The notes under the pieces were generated by a model. The model made no database searches, was not told the DNA's origin, and was given only the letters and a program-made list of their open reading frames with translations. DNA of 64,000 nucleotides, taken from contig MNCI01020783.1 of NCBI GenBank assembly GCA_015680685.1, forward strand, positions 36,811 through 100,810. The letters are read 5' to 3'. Positions 22,341 to 33,204 of the stretch are shown here, one piece after another. The position numbers were made by a program, and so were the translations under genes. The first letter of the stretch is position 1, and the number at the start of each line of letters is the position of its first letter. The stretch comes from Gnetum montanum (lineage: Eukaryota > Streptophyta > Gnetopsida > Gnetales > Gnetaceae).

Positions 22341-22820
22341 CTACCTTGTTTCATTATGGAGCCCATCCATGATGTGGTACATGAGCCTTTCCTCAAAGAA
22401 CCCATGGCCTTTGCACTTGTTTAACAAAGAGTAATATCTTTCTAAGGCCATGTTCAAGGGTTCATGTTGCACTTGTTTCCACTCTTGTATTTGTCTCCTC
22501 AAGGATGAAACTCTTGCATAGGTTTGATACCTTTCATTAAAGAGTGCTACCATTGTTGGCCAATGTGAAATTGATTTTGGTTTTAAAGACATATACCATA
22601 CTTTTCCTTGGCCAACAAGTGTCATAGGAAAGATCTTAAGTTTTTTCCATCCATTATCAATGTTGTTCCATGCAAAGACATTGTAGAAGGGTTGCAAATG
22701 ATGTTGCAAATCTAAATCATAGCCTCCTAAAAACTTGAAAAATTTATTTAAATCAAGCCTGGGTAGATGACTTTCCTTGTGATGCCTGTGGGATATTTGA
22801 AAAGCCTCTTGTATATGCAT
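22341..22820 (-). pseudogene. E2 gag capsid domain
   Basis: 159 open codons with LPRLDLNKF, DLQHHLQPFYNVFAWNNIDN, GWKKLKIFPMTL, VWYMSL, LFNERYQTYA and HIMDGLHNETR, the standard Ty3 capsid pattern. The order and wording match E3 (26760-27290) and E4 (44836-45165) closely. Stops upstream remove the N-terminus. Confidence 0.8.
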
Positions 22821-23276
22821 TAGGATCTTAGTGGCCAGTAGGGGTTCATCGTCACTAGGTAGGTTATGAATTTGTGACTTGAGATGATGTTGTCTTTGTT
22901 CATGTTGGTGTTCCTAACCTTTTCCATGGGCTTGATTTTTATTTCTACATCGACTCCTTGAAAGATGATCATCCATGCCACAACTTGACATCAAAGCAGT
23001 GTCAAAGTTAGATGACAAGAGCCCTTGAATACCATAGGCATGTTTATGAGCATAGGGAATCCCTGCATAAGATTGAATACTCCAAAATTTGTTTTCATCA
23101 TTATATAATTCATTGGTTCTCTAATGAATTTTCTTACTAGTTTTTGCATTATCATAGAATTGTGAGAGAGACATTGTTGTGAATTTTTGTGTCACTTATT
23201 TGCAATTACTTTATTTTTAAAAGATATATCATCAAGGCTTCATTACAACAATCTTGGATTATGTAACTAATCTAAA

Positions 23277-23305
23277 TGACTAGCATCGTCCCCGACAAGG
23301 ACANG
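23277..23305 (-). other. Damaged PBS and LTR junction of E2
   Basis: Element sense CCTTGTCGGGGACGATGCTAG corresponds to the 3' part of the PBS region seen in E4 (TTACCAGGGATGGTGCTAG). The start of the PBS and the first 80 or so bp of LTR are missing, and a single N (23304) sits at the join. Confidence 0.55.
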
Positions 23306-24096
23306 TAAACGGACTAGTTGTGGCATCTAGAAAGTTACATGTTGATTGTAGTTCGCTATCTTCCCACCTAGACTAATATTTACTTGGTCATGTATAGTTT
23401 AGTCGAGAGTGAGGCGAATGATGTGATCCTAAACTAGTGCTACTCCTAAAGAAAATGGAAAATAATCTTATTTTAAGCTAATAAGCAATAAGAAGCAAAA
23501 TCTAAACTAGCTTAAGTGTGATGAGCATTCGTCCTTAATCATTCGTGCGCATCTTGGACCTCGTGTGCTACTTCTAGGATTACCAAGCACATATTACTTG
23601 AGCACTCCTAGATATGCTACTAGGTTATCAAGTAGTTATAGTTAAATGTTTGTGATCAAGTTGTATTCATTCCAAATTTAATAATAGGAATAGCAAATAA
23701 CGATAAAGAAATATCAACGAAGAAAATAATAAATAATAATAATAATTAAACAATTAAAAATTAAGTGAATGCTACAATGATGGAGTAATCTTGATCTTTA
23801 TTGTTGATCATGTGCGTGTCCAAGTATATCACAGTCGAATAAAAGTTCCATACAATTACAATCATCACACTATGGGCATGCACTGGGGAAAGAACTGAAA
23901 CAAATTAAAAATTGACAAAAAAGACACTACACTTACACTTACCAACTTCCCCCTTTTCCTGTGAGGCCAAAGGTGGTATTTATAGGCATACATAGGAATC
24001 ACGATATCGTATATTCGATATCGTTATCCAGGATGCGATATCGCGTACCTGATATCAAGGATCCGATATCAAGGCCTAGCAAAACACAATTCATCA
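23306..24096 (-). repeat. 5' LTR of E2, lacking its inner end
   Basis: Homologous to 15215-15976 and ending TTCATCA. It lacks the TGATGAGTGGTGAGG end. It keeps the TATA box at 23977-23984 and dyads at 24003-24022 (GATATC GTATATTC GATATC) and 24037-24056 (GATATC GCGTACCT GATATC). Confidence 0.85.
24003..24056. promoter_or_regulatory. U3 dyad pair GATATC-N8-GATATC (E2, right)
   Basis: Both copies keep intact GATATC half-sites 8 bp apart, and their starts are 34 bp apart. The second retains its CpG sites (GCGTACCT). Confidence 0.8.
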
Positions 24097-24101
24097 CATA
24101 T
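24097..24101. other. Target site duplication CATAT (right) of E2
   Basis: Exact repeat of 15127-15131. Confidence 0.9.
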
Positions 24102-24951
24102 ATTTCAAGGTAGAATGCTCAAAATTATAATTGGAAGCATTGTATATAACATGAAATTGTATTGGCTATAAGGTTTTATATATAATGAAGAATAATTATA
24201 GAAATGACAATATTTAGACTTGGATAATTAAAAATATATTTTTCAAACCATTTTAGAAGTTACAATGTGGATTGTGGACCTAGATCTTTAATTAGGAATT
24301 ATTGAAGAAAACTAAAAAACATCAAAAATAGTTATTAGTAAATGAATTTAAAAGGAAAACTCAAGTCCCATCTACAATACTTTTAGTAAAAGCTAATCTA
24401 TTGTCGTTGAAAGCTAAAAAAATGTATTAGTTTGTAATAATTTGTTACTTGAATAATAGAAATAGCAATAGGGTTTAAAGGGAGATAATACAAAAATCTC
24501 AATAATAAGGATGATGTTATGAAGGAATATTATGATAATAAAAATGGGGTATTGAAATATTGATGTAATAATAAATTTAAAAAAAATTTAGAAATCCAAA
24601 TCAATGTATTAGTTTTTTAACATTTTTCTACTTGAATAATAAAAATAGTAATAACATTTCAAGGGAGATCATTCAAAATTCTCAATAATAGGGATTATAA
24701 AAATGAACTATTAAAATATTAATATAATAATAAATTTAGAACAATCTTAGAAATTTGTTATGAAGAAAGTTTTAAAAAGATAGGAAAATGAACACAAATA
24801 TAAAAAAGAACTTGAGTTATATCAGCAAAACATTTGAGGTGACAGGCAAGATAAATCAAGACATCTATATGCAACAATTCAAATATACATAAAGCACTAT
24901 TTAGCAAATCAAGAATAGGATTACACCACTTCTGAGCTAAAATTAAAATAT
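24102..24951. other. AT-rich flank, possibly continuing the non-LTR fragment
   Basis: If E2 is removed, the reading frame at 14850-15131 continues here for a few dozen codons before stops accumulate. The rest is AT-rich with imperfect repeats of an AATAATAAATTTA...TTAGAAAT word near 24565 and 24725. No gene recognised. Confidence 0.4.
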
Positions 24952-24956
24952 AGTAT
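24952..24956. other. Target site duplication AGTAT (left) of E3
   Basis: AGTAT directly before the left LTR is repeated at 31917-31921. Confidence 0.9.
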
Positions 24957-24983
24957 TGATGAGATGCGATATGCACAAGCCGC

Positions 24984-25003
24984 GATATCGTGTACGCGAT
25001 ATC
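24984..25003. promoter_or_regulatory. U3 dyad of E3 5' LTR
   Basis: GATATC GTGTACGC GATATC, one base away from a perfect 20-bp palindrome. It is the best-preserved copy of the dyad shared by E2, E3 and E4. Confidence 0.8.
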
Positions 25004-25013
25004 ACGGCCGCCG

Positions 25014-25291
25014 NNNNNNNNNNNNNNNNNNNNNNNNNNNNNNNNNNNNNNNNNNNNNNNNNNNNNNNNNNNNNNNNNNNNNNNNNNNNNNNNNNNNNNN
25101 NNNNNNNNNNNNNNNNNNNNNNNNNNNNNNNNNNNNNNNNNNNNNNNNNNNNNNNNNNNNNNNNNNNNNNNNNNNNNNNNNNNNNNNNNNNNNNNNNNNN
25201 NNNNNNNNNNNNNNNNNNNNNNNNNNNNNNNNNNNNNNNNNNNNNNNNNNNNNNNNNNNNNNNNNNNNNNNNNNNNNNNNNNNNNNNNNNN
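25014..25291. other. Assembly gap (278 N)
   Basis: Run of N inside the 5' LTR of E3. Aligning both edges to the intact 3' LTR predicts about 434 bp here, so the gap is probably about 156 bp too short. Confidence 0.9.
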
Positions 25292-25779
25292 ATTGGACAA
25301 GTACAACTTGATTACGAGCATCTACAGATGTGTATGGCTAGTCAAGGAATTGGCTGCTTGTCACACCTAGGTGAGTTAGGTGCCTCAGTATGACCACTTT
25401 GAGCACGTGCGTTACATGTGGTAATCCCAGTAATGATTAGCGTTTGGTTGTCACAGTTGCATAGTTCAGGGTATGTACGGCAAGTAGGAATGGATGTTGA
25501 TGCTAGGACTTAGTGTTGTAGTTAGAATTAGTTTTAGTTTCTCAACCCTTCATTGTTTAGCATAGGAGATAAATCTATAAAATACCAAAAAAATCATATA
25601 CCTCAGACTTACTTAACCATACATTGTGACAACAACAAGTAACTCTAGGAAGACAACAAATGATTAAACCTAAGTGTTTCATTGGGCATTTAGGCATTTA
25701 GTCTGCAGAGTTCAACCGGATCATGCATGCTACGCTCATTTCGTATGGTTGAGTGTAGGGGTACCTTGCCACTCATCAT

Positions 25780-25797
25780 TGGCACCGTTGCTGGGGA
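25780..25797 (+). other. Primer binding site of E3
   Basis: TGGCACCGTTGCTGGGGA starts 1 nt after the LTR. E4 has the matching TGGCACCATTACCAGGGA. Both resemble the common plant Ty3 site beginning TGGCGCCGTTGCC, with CpG loss. Confidence 0.85.
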
Positions 25798-25920
25798 CTA
25801 AGTGTTTTTACACCAATTATAACATAAGGGATATCACTCACATTATTGTGAGCTTTAATGAACCTTCAGGTTAATCAGTTAATCAAGAACAGAAATAACG
25901 GTGAATAGCACAGCATTAGA

Positions 25921-28060
25921 ATGGCTTCTTCTCACAAAATTAACTCACCTAAGGATGATACAGAAGACAGTCAGAATCACACATATAACCTAGACTAGCC
26001 ATATCCTAAACAATCTAAGGTGACATATACTCATCCTAATGAGTATGTCCCTGACTTTACTTTTATTCTCCATCAAGATGAGAAACTGCGATGGAGAGAT
26101 TTTCAAAGTAAAATCATGTTACCCCAAATTGATCAATCCCTAACATGATTTTCTATGCTTTAGCATAGATGGGAATGCAAGAACTATTTGCAGAATACAT
26201 TCTGGATAACTTTGACACAAGGGATTATCATCCCACAAATGCCCAACTTATTCGGGATGAAAGGTAGGAAAGCCAACATTCATTGTTGAAGGGAAAGGTC
26301 CCCCATGTCTTTAGTGAAATAGGAGACGAGGAAACCTTCATAATGGGTTCCTCCTCCTCACAATGGTGAAGAGGTTAGGCATCAAGGCCTTCGATCAACT
26401 GTACATGCGACAGGCTCTGATCCCCGTGAGCACCAATTGTTCACGGTAGGAACAACCACTTACACTAAGGATGAACACTTAGATCGTTACAACGATTGGG
26501 ACCAAAGAAGCCAAAGAGAAAGTAAGAAACATCGCCACAGTGATGGATCCTCTTCCTCTTCTCCTTCATTTCATCATTCACACTCTCCTTCCACATTTGG
26601 GAGCAACCATTATGAGCATAACAGAGAGGGTAAAAGTAAAACGAAAGATGAAAGACCTCAAGAGGAAGGTTGAGAGGAGTTAGGGCAAGGGCAAGGATGT
26701 AGGGAGAGTAGGGAACCACCACATAGACATCACATACATCATGATAGAGATGATCATGAAGAACCCCTACTCGTAACCCAAAGCATGCTAGATATCACAA
26801 AGGCAGTTAGGATCCCCACAAGGCACTTAAAGGATAGTAGGATCAAGAATTTGGACATAAATAATATCCCACATTTTGAAGAGGGATACAACGCTGATCC
26901 TCAACATCATTTATAGGCATTCCACGATGCCTGTGCCTTGCAAAATATAGATAATGAGTGGAAAAAGTTCAAGTTGTTCCCAAGGACACTCACTAAAGAA
27001 GCAGAGAGCTCATACCGGTCCTTGGAATCAGAAACCATTAGGAGGTGGAGTGCAATGCTTGAATTGTTCAACAACAAATATCAGATGTACTCCAAAGTGT
27101 TCAATTTGTGTAAGCAGATCCAAGGCTGGAAAAAAGGTGCTTACAAACCCTTGGATGCTCCCATGGCCCATTAATATACACTACTACATCATTGCTTGGG
27201 CCATGGGTATGCTAAGAGGGATCAGCTTTGCCACATCGTGGATGGGCTAAGAAATGAAACGAGAAGAACTCTTAGGACTTATGCCCAAGGGAGACTTTCC
27301 AAATTGAGAGCCCATGAAGTTGAAAGTTTGTTGGAACAAGTAGCACAAGAAGAGGGTGAGCTACATAAGAGGGAAAGTGTAGAAGAATACAACCACAATC
27401 CCTCCCTTCGCAAGAAGGGAATGAAATTCTATGATGAGGAGGATGAGTCACCAGTCGAAGAGTTGGTGAATCAAAAAACTGTGCTGATCCAAAAGTTAAC
27501 AACCGAGGTATCAGCTAAGGTAGACCAAATGTGGGATTCCTTAGACTCAAGAATAGAAATAGTCTTAAAAATCGTAGAAGAGTCTAAGGTAGAATAAGGT
27601 AGTGACAAAGGCAAAACCAAGTAGAGAAACTTAAGCCCTGCACATAAGAAGGGTAAGGGAAAAATTCCTATCTCCGATGAGGCTGTAAATTCTGATTCAG
27701 ACAATGAAAGTGGATGTGAGGTTTGCTACTATGACCATCCTAAGGGATGTTGCCCAATTATCTCACATCTGCAGGAGTCTGGGGTGTATGCATTAAATCC
27801 AAGACTTAATCAACGACAAACACCCCGAAGGTTACCTTACCCGCAATGTAACCCAAGGCAGTTCCATCAACCCTTAACATATTATCCAAGTGGAACGCCT
27901 CCACAACCCAGTAGACAACACCAGTAGTGGCAATACCCATATTCATGGGGGATGCCACCGCCAACACATCAATACCCTTACCGGTAGCCTGATCCTTATG
28001 GTTATTATGTGTAGCAGCCAGTTTCTCCAAGTGACTCTATGGGTCACACTACCCTGAATT
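25921..28060 (+). pseudogene. E3 gag
   Basis: Likely start ATGGCTTCTTCTC at 25921. One reading frame (shared by the open pieces at 26437, 26938 and 27196) holds, in order, a Ser/His/Arg-rich region, LDINNIPHFEE, HDACALQNIDN, EWKKFKLFPRTL, IRRWSAMLELFNNKYQMY, HIVDGLRNETR, a charged coiled segment, then CYYDHPKGCCPIISHLQE. This is a Ty3 capsid plus a Cys/His knuckle. Several stops sit at codons where relatives have Gln or Trp, for example TAG in HHL*AFHD where E2 has HHLQPF, consistent with C-to-T or G-to-A decay. The tail is Pro/Tyr/Gln-rich. Confidence 0.8.
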
Positions 28061-28532
28061 TCACTACCAAGCTTGAGAGTACTTCAAGAGGACTCCTTCT
28101 CCTATAGGAGATATCTCACATTCAGTCCATCCTCTAACTCCACTTGCACCTCTTCCACCTATAGTTCCCATACAACCTGTTCCAACAATGTAAGGGGAAT
28201 TGCCTACCCAACCGCAACAACGTAACACCGCGAGAGCTATAAATATTCAGCATGTAAATATCCAATCGGGTGCTAGTTCTAACGACAATTGTACAAAGAG
28301 GAGATCCTTTTTTAGAACTAGGAGCCCAGACAAACTCTCACAATAACAAGCAGATGGGTACATGTATAGGCCTCTAACCACTAATGCTTCGGAGAACCCT
28401 TTAGTCCAAAAGAGCGTAACGCATACGGTTATGTTAACACATACCGTAACTAACTGGATCAAGGTAGGCCACCTTCCCAGGAAACTAACTGACCCTGGGT
28501 GTCCCTTTATTTATTTGTAGATTGCTAGAAAT

Positions 28533-29249
28533 GCATCACATCGAGCTCTTCTTGACTTAGGTTCCAGAGTCAACTTAATTTCACAAAAGATGTATCATGC
28601 CTAGAACCTGCCACAACTTAAGAAGAGTAACATCCAACTAGAGCTGGCAGACCAGTCCATCACCATTTTCTTAGAATTGGTGAAGGATGTTATTACAACT
28701 GTGTGTGGTTCATCCTACCCAGCTGACTTTCTGGTGATCGAAGTTAACAACAACAAAGGGTACTTCCTAATTATAATGGGAAGGGCATCGCTAAGTACAG
28801 TAGACACATGCCTTAGGATCCGTGATCTTTCCTTGGAAATATCTAAGATAAACATACTTGGAAAGATCGAGAAGAGGATAGTTCCATGCATCACATATAG
28901 TGATTCATCGGGTGATGACATGGAGGAAATGTCTCCATGTAACAGTTGTGCCCAAGAAACTCTACAACAAAGATGCCTATATGTAGCAACCACACAAGAA
29001 GTAGTAGACACCGCATGGTTGATAGCTTCTCATAGGGGAAAACAAATATGCATGGAACGAACAAAGGAAACTCATGCCAACAACCATGGCATGGACACAT
29101 TGGAATGTGAGCATCACCAACTTCCACCGCTCAACTTAAGATCATCAATTGGAAGAAGCTGGGCACTTCTTAGAAATTCAAATAGACGCTCACTATTTCA
29201 TATCTCTCCCTTACAACTTAGTCATGGGGGAGACGGCCACCTATGCTAA
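28533..29249 (+). pseudogene. E3 aspartic protease and C-terminal extension
   Basis: The frame at 28533 reads SHRALLDLGSRVNLISQKMY, the D-L-G catalytic loop used by many plant Ty3 proteases. After a stop it continues at 28677 with ADFLVIEV and FLIIMGRASLSTVDTCL, the second conserved segment. It is in a different frame from gag. About 110 residues follow the protease with no recognised domain, ending at the TAG near 29249. It is the only protease visible in E2, E3, E4 and E7. Confidence 0.75.
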
Positions 29250-29418
29250 CCATATGGGGCCCTCAGTTCTTTTTCAATTTTTGTTTTACATGTTTTTTTT
29301 ACAACATTTTTGTTTTGCACATTTTTGTTTTACAAATTTCTTTAATTTCTTTTGTTTTTGTTTTACAAATTTCTTTAACTTTTCATGTTTTTGTTTTACA
29401 ACATCATTGTACTTTTCT

Positions 29419-29422
<4 letters not shown>

Positions 29423-29452
<30 letters not shown>
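29423..29452. repeat. (TG)15 microsatellite
   Basis: Uninterrupted TG dinucleotide run inside the T-rich spacer of E3. Confidence 0.95.
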
Positions 29453-29455
<3 letters not shown>

Positions 29456-30140
29456 CCACCCTGTAAGTTCATCACCCAACAAGTGTTCAGACCAATGGTA
29501 TGAACTATTTTCATATTGATTGCTAATGTTTGGTTTTTACCTTTAAGTTACATTGTTGATACTAAGGTATATTCATTTGATATGGTAGGCAATGAGATCA
29601 CTTCATCCATTCATCCATCAAAGTCTATGATTTCTCTTGGCTTGGAAATGTACAGTTCCCTTCCAATAAGAACTTTAATGAACAAGTGACTGGGTATTTC
29701 TCAAACTAAGAAAGGACTCAAGGATTGCAAAGGGTGTGACTTCAAGGAAACTTGATGCTTTTGTGTTGGTCATTCACTTGGGTGCTTGGGTGTTTTCTTC
29801 TTGAGTTTTCTTACCGTTCCAATGTCATGCAATTGTCGAAAGCAGAGACAATAAAAATAAGAAGTCTTTTCATGGGTGGTCCCCACGCATAAAAACACAA
29901 AACACAAAAAAAGAAAAAGAAGAAAAATCAATGTGAGGATTTTTCTCTTCTCTCCATCCTTCTCTCCATTGTTGACCTCATTGTCGTTGTATCATTAGTG
30001 TATATATTTTGGTTGATGCATTGTTTTCTTTTTGGTAAATTCTAGTGGTTATGACTTTAACTCTTGTTCCAAATGACATTCCCAAAGCCTACGGACTCTT
30101 TGAATGTGGGATTTGTCAGGGCATTAAGGGCATGAGCTTG

Positions 30141-30157
30141 CTTTGGGGAGGACCCAC
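30141..30157 (+). other. Conserved purine block, E3 copy
   Basis: CTTTGGGGAGGACCCAC, identical on the element's sense strand to the E2 copy. Its position is well upstream of the terminal PPT, so an internal plus-strand priming site is possible but unproven. Confidence 0.6.
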
Positions 30158-30903
30158 TGACATTCCTATTTGAAACATTCGTTAACTTCTTTTCTTTAAC
30201 ATTTTGCAATTAATTTTCTTTTTGTTCATTTCCATCTTGACATCCATTTCATTGATGCCATAGTTTTCCCTTTTTACATATCTGTCTTACTCCTTTTCTT
30301 TCTCCATTCTAACACTACTAGAGGTTCATGATTAGTCAAGGGGGTACGGGGCCTGAATTTTCAATTTTTCTCCTAAGCCCTGAATTTTTTCATTTTTCTT
30401 CTTAACCCCTACACCTTTGGTAGTCATCATCTACATTTTCCTAGGTCCATATCAGCCATACCACAACCTAGCCAATGAACCTACACCGAAGCAAGGTATT
30501 AATTACTTAATGATTCAATTACCCTTGCTAATATATGATTGTGGTGTGTGTGCAGATGGCAATCATACAACAACGAAATGGATCTGGAGCAAATACTTGA
30601 AACGGAGAAATGCTGAAGAAGCTATGCAAGGAGTAGAATTGATGATGTGCTTATGGATGGATAATGGAAGGCGTAATCTAGGCGTTGGCAGCAGCAAGAC
30701 TCTTCTCTCTTCTTCTCTTCTATTCTCTCTCCTCTTTTCTCTCACCTACCAATTGTGGCCTGATGTCATTGTAATAAGGTGTTCACCCTTGTTGTCATGA
30801 ACACCAGTCTTGTCAAGTCTTGTAATAATGATCCGTTCACATGTGATTCCATTAGTTCCATTCCTCTCAATAATCCCATACCTACCTGATATTATTTTAA
30901 ATA

Positions 30904-30938
30904 ACTCGAGGACGAGTTTTCATTCAATCATGGGGGTA
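30904..30938 (+). other. PPT and conserved pre-LTR block of E3
   Basis: CTCGAGGACGAGTTTTCATT followed by CAATCATGGGGGTA directly before the LTR. The GGGGGT core is the polypurine tract. Confidence 0.8.
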
Positions 30939-30965
30939 TGATGAGATGCGATATGCACAAGCTAC

Positions 30966-31053
30966 GATATCGCGTACGCAATATCACGGCCACCACAATA
31001 TTGCATCCCCTGCGATATCATGTCGTTCCCTATGATATCGCGTACGGGATATT
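30966..31053. promoter_or_regulatory. U3 dyads of E3 3' LTR
   Basis: GATATC GCGTACGC AATATC at 30966 and GATATC GCGTACGG GATATT at 31034, with an AATATT...GATATC pair having an 11-bp spacer between them. The second dyad ends 17 bp before the TATA box. Confidence 0.75.
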
Positions 31054-31070
31054 GCAGTCCGCCACCAAAT

Positions 31071-31080
31071 CTATAAATAA
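31071..31080 (+). promoter_or_regulatory. TATA box of E3 3' LTR
   Basis: CTATAAATAA, 130 bp into the LTR and just after the dyads. It marks the U3/R promoter. Confidence 0.7.
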
Positions 31081-31916
31081 GAGGCAGCACTCCCTTCATT
31101 TCTAATCCTAGGCATAAAGTAGCGAAGCTCTGGCGGATTGATCACCCCAGAGATAGAATATTTTCCATGTGCCCAGAGTAGGAGTCCCCCAAGTGAACGG
31201 TTCTTTATTCAAGCAGCTTTGTACTTGAATGCAAGTTGTGTATGGTAATAAAGACGAGCTTTGTTGATAAACCTTGTAGTGCATGGATAGGTTTAATTAA
31301 TGTTATTTATTGCTTTCCTAGTAACATAGATGAGTACGACTTGGTTAGGGGCGTTGACGAATGCGTATGGCTAACCAAGGAATCAGCTACTCATCACGAG
31401 TAGATTCTCTCACCCTTTCCTCCTAGAACGTGGGACAAGTACAACTTGATTATGAGCATCTACTGATGTGTACGGCTAGTCAAGGAATCGGCTGCTTGTC
31501 ACACCTAGGCTAGTTAGGTGCCTCAGTATGACCACTTCGAGCACATGCGTTACGTGTGGTAATCCCAGTAACGATTAGCGTTTGGTAGCCACAGTTGCAC
31601 AGTTCGGGGTATGTACGGCAAGTGGGAACAGATGCTAACGCTAGGACTTAGTGTTGTAGTTAGAATTATTTTTAGTTTCTCAACCCTTCACTGTTTAGCA
31701 TAGGAGATAAATCTATAAAATACCAAAAAAATCGTATACCTTGGACTTACTTAACCATACACCGTGACAACAACAAGTAAGTATGGGAAGACAACGAATG
31801 ATTAACCCCAAGTGTTCCATGGGGCGTTTAGGCATTTAGTCTGTGAAGTTCAACCAGATCACGCGTGCTACGCTCATTTCGTATGGTTGAGTGTAGGGGT
31901 ACCTCACCACTCATCA

Positions 31917-31921
31917 AGTAT
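31917..31921. other. Target site duplication AGTAT (right) of E3
   Basis: Exact repeat of 24952-24956. Confidence 0.9.
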
Positions 31922-33059
31922 ATTAAGCAACATGATGACAAAATATGTTGATTGTGTTTACTACTACTAGAAGATGAGAAATATGTATCATTATATTATT
32001 TGAGAATATATTTCTGTTGTGGCCAACCTTGTTCATGCTATTACATAAAGCCACAATCAACAAAACTATCTTATAAAATATATCATTTCAACTAGCAATA
32101 TTAATGTGCGAGAAGATGGACTAACATGTGGGAAGGTAAACTAAAGTGTAGGGAGATGCACCGATATGCAAGAAGGTGGATTGATGTGGAAAAAGGTAAA
32201 AGGCCACTAGCAGGTGGCTATAAAGTAGAGAGCGGTGGATATAAAGTAGAGAGCAAAGAAGATATTGGGAGGGGGGATAAGGGCCTCCTTAACAAATTTG
32301 GCTCTTTTTCCAAATAGCTTTGTCTCTCTCAATTGAGGTGCACGTAGATGGGAAAGGGGTCTCCAAGAGCTGAAAACCTAGTGGACAATGATTTTTTTTC
32401 TTTCTCTTGTCTTTTTTTTTTGGGGTGACAGTGATGCAGCTAACATGTACAGATGGCAAGTGTGGTAGGTTGATTTTGTAGTCTTATTTCTTTATTTTTG
32501 GCAATGGACTGGCAACAGTCAGTAGTGGTAGAGTTGCGTGAACAATGGTCAACAATATTAGCAGGAAAACAAGAGGTGGCAATTTTCTTTTTGCTTTTTG
32601 CAGCTGACCCATGACGATGGTAGACATAGGACTAGAGACAACAACATGTCTACTGGCACATGAGAGTGGGATTTGATGGCTTGTTCTCTCTCTCTCTTCT
32701 ATGATGTTGTAGTAGTTGATAACAGTAGTTGCAAGCATGGTTTATATAGTTCCATTCTATTTTTGGCAAGCAGTGCATCTGCAACAGGGTTCTCCAAATA
32801 AGGACAATTTTTTCTTTTTCGTGCTAGTGACGGGGCATGTTCTATCTATGCGTTAGAGATGTGTTAGTGAGCCCCTTCATCCAACCTTTTCTTTTTCTCT
32901 TCCTCGTTGGACAGCTACAAGTAGTATTGGCTATGGAAACACCCACAATGGACCAATGGTGAATGATGGTAGTAGTTGGAAAGCAGGGAAAACTTATTTT
33001 GGTTACCTTTTGTATTCTCAAATTTGAGATGCTCATTCCAATTAAAATTTCTATTTTTT
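31922..33059. other. Unassigned DNA
   Basis: AT-rich flank of E3. A 15-bp word TATAAAGTAGAGAGC is repeated in near tandem at about 32220-32260. No recognisable gene. Confidence 0.4.
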
Positions 33060-33204
33060 TTAATTATTTTTAAAAGACCACGTAGTCCTCTTCAACTAAG
33101 ACTATTCTTGGGTTTTCATACCATATGAAAGGCACCCTAGGCAATAGTCTCCTCAAATGAGTTTTTCCCCATGTGTTGGTGCAACCAAAATTTATGCATC
33201 AACA
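33060..33204 (+). repeat. LTR-end fragment related to E5 and E7 LTRs
   Basis: The sequence ends ...CCAAAATTTATGCATCAACA. On the complementary strand it starts TGTTGATGCATAAATTTTGG, matching the ends at 49180 and 58656, followed by similar wording (TTGAGGAGAC, CCCAAGAATAGTC). No PBS follows it, so it is a solo LTR or 3' end in opposite orientation. The other edge is not found. Confidence 0.55.

Larger units (their letters stand above)
15132..24096 (-). mobile_element. E2: non-autonomous Ty3-like LTR element with gag and accessory ORF
   Basis: A 9-kb element on the minus strand bounded by CATAT. Element order: 5' LTR (24096 to about 23306), damaged PBS, gag (near 22820-22341), a conserved Cys/His segment, a Tyr/Pro/His-rich tail, a T-rich spacer, a conserved purine block, a U3-like fragment, an accessory coiled-coil ORF (18780-16300), PPT and 3' LTR (15976-15132). 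I could find no protease, reverse transcriptase, RNase H or integrase. The LTRs differ at roughly 12 percent by eye. It belongs to the same group as E3, E4 and E7. Confidence 0.88.
24957..25778 (+). repeat. 5' LTR of E3 (contains an assembly gap)
   Basis: Starts TGATGAGATGCGATATG and ends CCACTCATCA, homologous to 30939-31916. The middle is replaced by Ns (25014-25291). Confidence 0.9.
29250..30904 (+). other. E3 noncoding 3' region
   Basis: A T-rich run at 29262-29420 leads into a TG microsatellite and then AT-rich DNA. The conserved block CTTTGGGGAGGACCCAC lies at 30141-30157. An open frame at 30417-30800 has no family motif and I do not call it a gene. Confidence 0.55.
24957..31916 (+). 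mobile_element. E3: complete non-autonomous LTR element with gag and protease only
   Basis: A 7-kb element on the plus strand, bounded by AGTAT. It has matching LTRs, a PBS, one long broken gag frame, an aspartic protease, a T-rich spacer with a TG microsatellite, a conserved purine block and a PPT. The 1.7 kb from the protease to the PPT shows no reverse transcriptase, RNase H or integrase, so it depended on another element. The LTRs differ at about 44 of 487 comparable positions by eye (about 9 percent), mostly C/T or G/A changes. It resembles the TR-GAG class of plant non-autonomous elements, but with protease added. Confidence 0.92.
30939..31916 (+). repeat. 3' LTR of E3
   Basis: 978 bp from TGATGAGATGCG to CCACTCATCA. 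It includes dyads at 30966-30985 and 31034-31053, a TATA box at 31071-31080 and the group-wide U5 end GTGTAGGGGTACCTCACCAC. Confidence 0.93.

Noticed and set aside
24956-25393. Long open frames through 25014-25291
   Set aside because: They consist mainly of X over the N gap in an LTR. The frames at 39726-40003 are rejected for the same reason.
29149-29466. Phe/Cys-rich frame with Val-Cys repeat
   Set aside because: Translation of T-rich spacer and TG microsatellite; not a gene.
30417-30800. 127-codon plus-strand frame in E3
   Set aside because: No domain, no counterpart in E2 or E4, and it lies in the decayed 3' noncoding region.
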